Assembly: GCF_003581615.1 (NCBI RefSeq)
Contig: NZ_QXFH01000071.1
Span: 62,001-126,000 of the forward strand
Length of the DNA: 64,000 bases
Source of the DNA: Flagellimonas lutimaris
Lineage (GTDB): Bacteria; Bacteroidota; Bacteroidia; Flavobacteriales; Flavobacteriaceae
Direction of reading: 5' to 3'
In this document: positions 61,862 to 64,000 of the stretch, in pieces
How positions within the stretch are numbered: position 1 is the first letter of the stretch
Layout of the letters: each line of letters opens with the position of its first letter
Translations under genes and position numbers: made by a program
Notes under the pieces: model-generated
Databases searched by the model: none
Told to the model about the DNA's origin: nothing
The model's input: only the letters and a program-made list of their open reading frames with translations

Positions 61862-64000
61862 TTAATTTAGGGTGATGGTTCCAGTGCTCATTTGTGGAGC
61901 TCCCAGTTCAAAGCTCCGTTGCATGGGACTGCTACCACCTACATACACCTTAAAATTTCCCGGTTCAAAAACCCTTTCGCCCTCGTTGTTCACCATTTGG
62001 AAAACCGAAGGCTCTAAAGTGAAGGTAATTTTTTTAGAGCTTTTAGGTTCCAGACTTACCCTTTGTACCCCGAATAATTGAAAATTTGGAACAGCCACAG
62101 AAGCCTCGGTATCTGATATATAAAGTTGTACTACGTCATCAGCTGTAACCTCGCTTTCATTCGAAATATCAAGGGATACAGATACTTGGTCATTCTTGGT
62201 AATGGATGTTTTTGAAATACTGAGGTCGCCATATGAGAATTCCCCATAGCCAAGGCCATAACCGAAAGGGTAAAGTGGCTCTTGATCCATGTATTTATAG
62301 GTTCTTCCTTGCATGGTATAATCTTCATAATCGGGGAGTTGGTCCAAGGATTTTGGAAAGGTAATGGGCAATCTTCCAGAAGGGGAAACATTGCCAAAAA
62401 TAATATCGGCTATGGCGTTACCACCTTCTTCGCCGGGATACCAAACCAAAAGCACGGCATCGGCCAGGTCATGTACCTCTGCCAAGTTGATAGGGCTACC
62501 ACCCGTAACAACAGCAATAATAGGGCGCTCTCCCGCGGCGTCGCGCAACTTTCTTAAATAGGTAATTTGGTTTTGTGGAAGGTTGTAGTCCAGTCGGTCT
62601 CCTGCTGTGGCGGATGCCAGAGCGGCTCCTTCTTCACCTTCCAAAAGATTGGAAATGCCCAATACCGCAATGGTGGCATCGCTTGTACCCGCATTTGGGG
62701 AAGCCCAATCCTGAGGATTAAGTGATTCCCTGTCCAATAAGGCTCCCTTTCTATACTGTAATTGGCTTCCTGGATGAATAGCACCGGCCACTCCTTCCAA
62801 AACGGTCACCATTTTTGGATTTACACCATAATAGTTGCCTAAAAGGACTTCGGTATTGGAAGCGTTGGGACCTGTTACAAAATATCTGGAAAGGTCATTC
62901 TTTAAGGGAAGCACGCCATTGTTCTTTAGCATAACGATACTTTTCTGTGCTACTTCCCGCGCTAGATTTCTATGCTCGTCGCTGTCAATCACATCGGTCG
63001 GGATATCGTCGTAGGGATTGCTTCCTTTTGGGTCGAAAAGTCCCAATTTAAAACGGGTGCGAAGCAAAATGGCAAGTTGCTCATCAATCTCTTCCTCGGT
63101 AATGAGTCCTTGCTTTACAGCCTCTGGTAATCCTTCTAAATAGGTACTGCCACAATTAAGGCTCACACCGCTTTTAACGGCAAGGGCTGCTGCTTCGGCC
63201 GGAGTATTCACGACGCCATGTCCGCCATTTTCCGGAGAATTATAGAAATCTTCCAGTGCCCAGCAATCGCTTAGCACATGGCCTTCAAAATTCCAAGTGT
63301 CCCGGAGTACATCCGTGATCAAATAATTATTGGAACAACAAGGTTCTCCGTTGGTGCCGTTGTAGGCACACATTACGGCTTCAACATCGGCGTCCACTAA
63401 AGACTTGAAAGCGGGCAAATAGGTTTCCCAAAGATCTTTTGGGCTAGCTGTGGCATTGAACTCGTGGCGTAGTTTTTCAGGTCCGCTATGCACGGCATAA
63501 TGTTTGGCACATGCAGCGGTCTTTAAGTATTTTGGATTCTCCCCTTGAAGCCCTTTAACGAACGAAGTGCCCAGAATCGAAGTAAGAAAAGGATCCTCGC
63601 CATAGGTTTCCTGGCCGCGACCCCAACGAGGATCCCTAAAAATATTAATGTTGGGTGTCCAAAATGTGAGTCCGCTATACCTAAGATGGTAGCCTTTGTC
63701 CTTTGCTGCATTGTGCATGGCTCGGGCCTCGTCAGAAATGGCAGAACTCACCCTAAAAGCAAGGTCGCTGTCAAAAGTAGCACCGAGTCCAATGGCCTGC
63801 GGAAAAACAGTGGCAGTACCGGACCGTCCTACTCCGTGCAATGCTTCGTTCCACCAGCCATATGGAGGTATTCCCAAACGTTCTATTGCAGATGTGTTGT
63901 GCATCATCTGATCCGCTTTTTCTTCCAATGATAATCTCGAAATCAAGTCCGTTACGCGATCATCTATAGATAATGAAGTGTCGTAAAAAGGGAATTCATA
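61862..64000 (-). CDS. GH3 beta-xylosidase/glucosidase, 5' end cut off
   Basis: Partial: the frame stays open to the window edge, giving 712 visible residues, and the true start is beyond 64000. A TTG at 63946 is not the start, because the residues before it (YEFPFYDTSLSIDDRVTDL) are the normal family N-terminus. GH3 N-terminal barrel with nucleophile Asp in VLSDCWALEDFY, the (alpha/beta)6 domain and a C-terminal FnIII-like domain. The nucleophile context SDCWA and YNGTNGEPCCSNNYL fit xylan 1,4-beta-xylosidases. First visible gene of the uronate operon. Confidence 0.92.
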   Translation of the reverse strand, partial: YEFPFYDTSLSIDDRVTDLISRLSLEEKADQMMHNTSAIERLGIPPYGWWNEALHGVGRSGTATVFPQAIGLGATFDSDLAFRVSSAISDEARAMHNAAKDKGYHLRYSGLTFWTPNINIFRDPRWGRGQETYGEDPFLTSILGTSFVKGLQGENPKYLKTAACAKHYAVHSGPEKLRHEFNATASPKDLWETYLPAFKSLVDADVEAVMCAYNGTNGEPCCSNNYLITDVLRDTWNFEGHVLSDCWALEDFYNSPENGGHGVVNTPAEAAALAVKSGVSLNCGSTYLEGLPEAVKQGLITEEEIDEQLAILLRTRFKLGLFDPKGSNPYDDIPTDVIDSDEHRNLAREVAQKSIVMLKNNGVLPLKNDLSRYFVTGPNASNTEVLLGNYYGVNPKMVTVLEGVAGAIHPGSQLQYRKGALLDRESLNPQDWASPNAGTSDATIAVLGISNLLEGEEGAALASATAGDRLDYNLPQNQITYLRKLRDAAGERPIIAVVTGGSPINLAEVHDLADAVLLVWYPGEEGGNAIADIIFGNVSPSGRLPITFPKSLDQLPDYEDYTMQGRTYKYMDQEPLYPFGYGLGYGEFSYGDLSISKTSITKNDQVSVSLDISNESEVTADDVVQLYISDTEASVAVPNFQLFGVQRVSLEPKSSKKITFTLEPSVFQMVNNEGERVFEPGNFKVYVGGSSPMQRSFELGAPQMSTGTITLN

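Noticed and set aside
1..64000. Defence islands, prophage, insertion sequences or CRISPR.
   Set aside because: No transposase, integrase, phage structural, nuclease/defence genes or repeat-spacer arrays were seen; the window is ordinary chromosome apart from the clusters described.

Overview
The window looks like a chromosome segment of a marine-type flavobacterium (Bacteroidota, Flavobacteriaceae). This is an inference from AT-rich DNA, promoters of the Bacteroidota form TTTG-N19-TAnnTTTG, lipoproteins with an early lipobox Cys, a zeaxanthin-type crt operon, MlaEFD and MoxR genes of Bacteroidota type, and plant/algal polysaccharide catabolism. I see no phage, transposon, CRISPR array, rRNA or origin. 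There is one tRNA, Leu(GAG).

Layout. 1-13.5 kb: rimO, a doxX/oxidoreductase pair, an ECF sigma/anti-sigma pair beside a fasciclin protein, a class A beta-lactamase-like lipoprotein, two periplasmic prolyl isomerases, a MoxR ATPase and aconitase. 13.5-20 kb: a tandem pair of TlpA-like thioredoxins, the first without its CxxC; the operon carH-like regulator-crtI-crtB-crtZ; tRNA-Leu; an MscS channel. 20-37 kb: ftsH; an operon flavoprotein-M20 peptidase-P-loop protein-class II ribonucleotide reductase; a convergent TerB-like?-deoC-deoD operon; mlaEFD; a three-gene ABC exporter; a YtfI/YtfJ-like pair; a WG-repeat protein. 37-43 kb: a spondin-domain lipoprotein, a small membrane protein, and an operon of disulfide reductase, DUF427, egtB and egtD. 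43-50 kb: a five-gene esterase/AtuA-like/CitMHS operon divergent from a catalytically dead NUDIX-type regulator. 50-64 kb: xylose and hexuronate catabolism (kdgK, symporter, xylA, xylB, LacI regulator, TRAP transporter, eda, uxaC, and a GH3 enzyme cut by the window end), as expected for growth on glucuronoxylan fragments.

The main finding is not a gene cluster but a dispersed regulatory element. A 14-bp inverted repeat of the form (A/C)TGAY-N4-RTCA(T/G) occurs upstream of nine transcription units between 1.4 and 37.2 kb. In every case its centre lies 29.5 nt from the position where the TAnnTTTG element starts, which puts it near -41 as for a class II Crp/Fnr activator. The units it would control are doxX/oxidoreductase, ftsH, the class II RNR operon, the TerB-like/deoC/deoD operon (weak site), a small lipoprotein, mlaEFD, the ABC exporter, the ytfI/ytfJ-like pair and the WG-repeat gene. 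I infer a previously unannotated Fnr-like regulon, perhaps for low oxygen or envelope stress; the regulator itself is not in the window.

Other points: the carotenoid regulator keeps the B12-binding residues of CarH but has Gln where the light-state axial His should be; a perfect 21-bp palindrome sits between the NUDIX regulator and the esterase operon; EgtB and EgtD occur without EgtA/EgtC but with a flavoprotein disulfide reductase.
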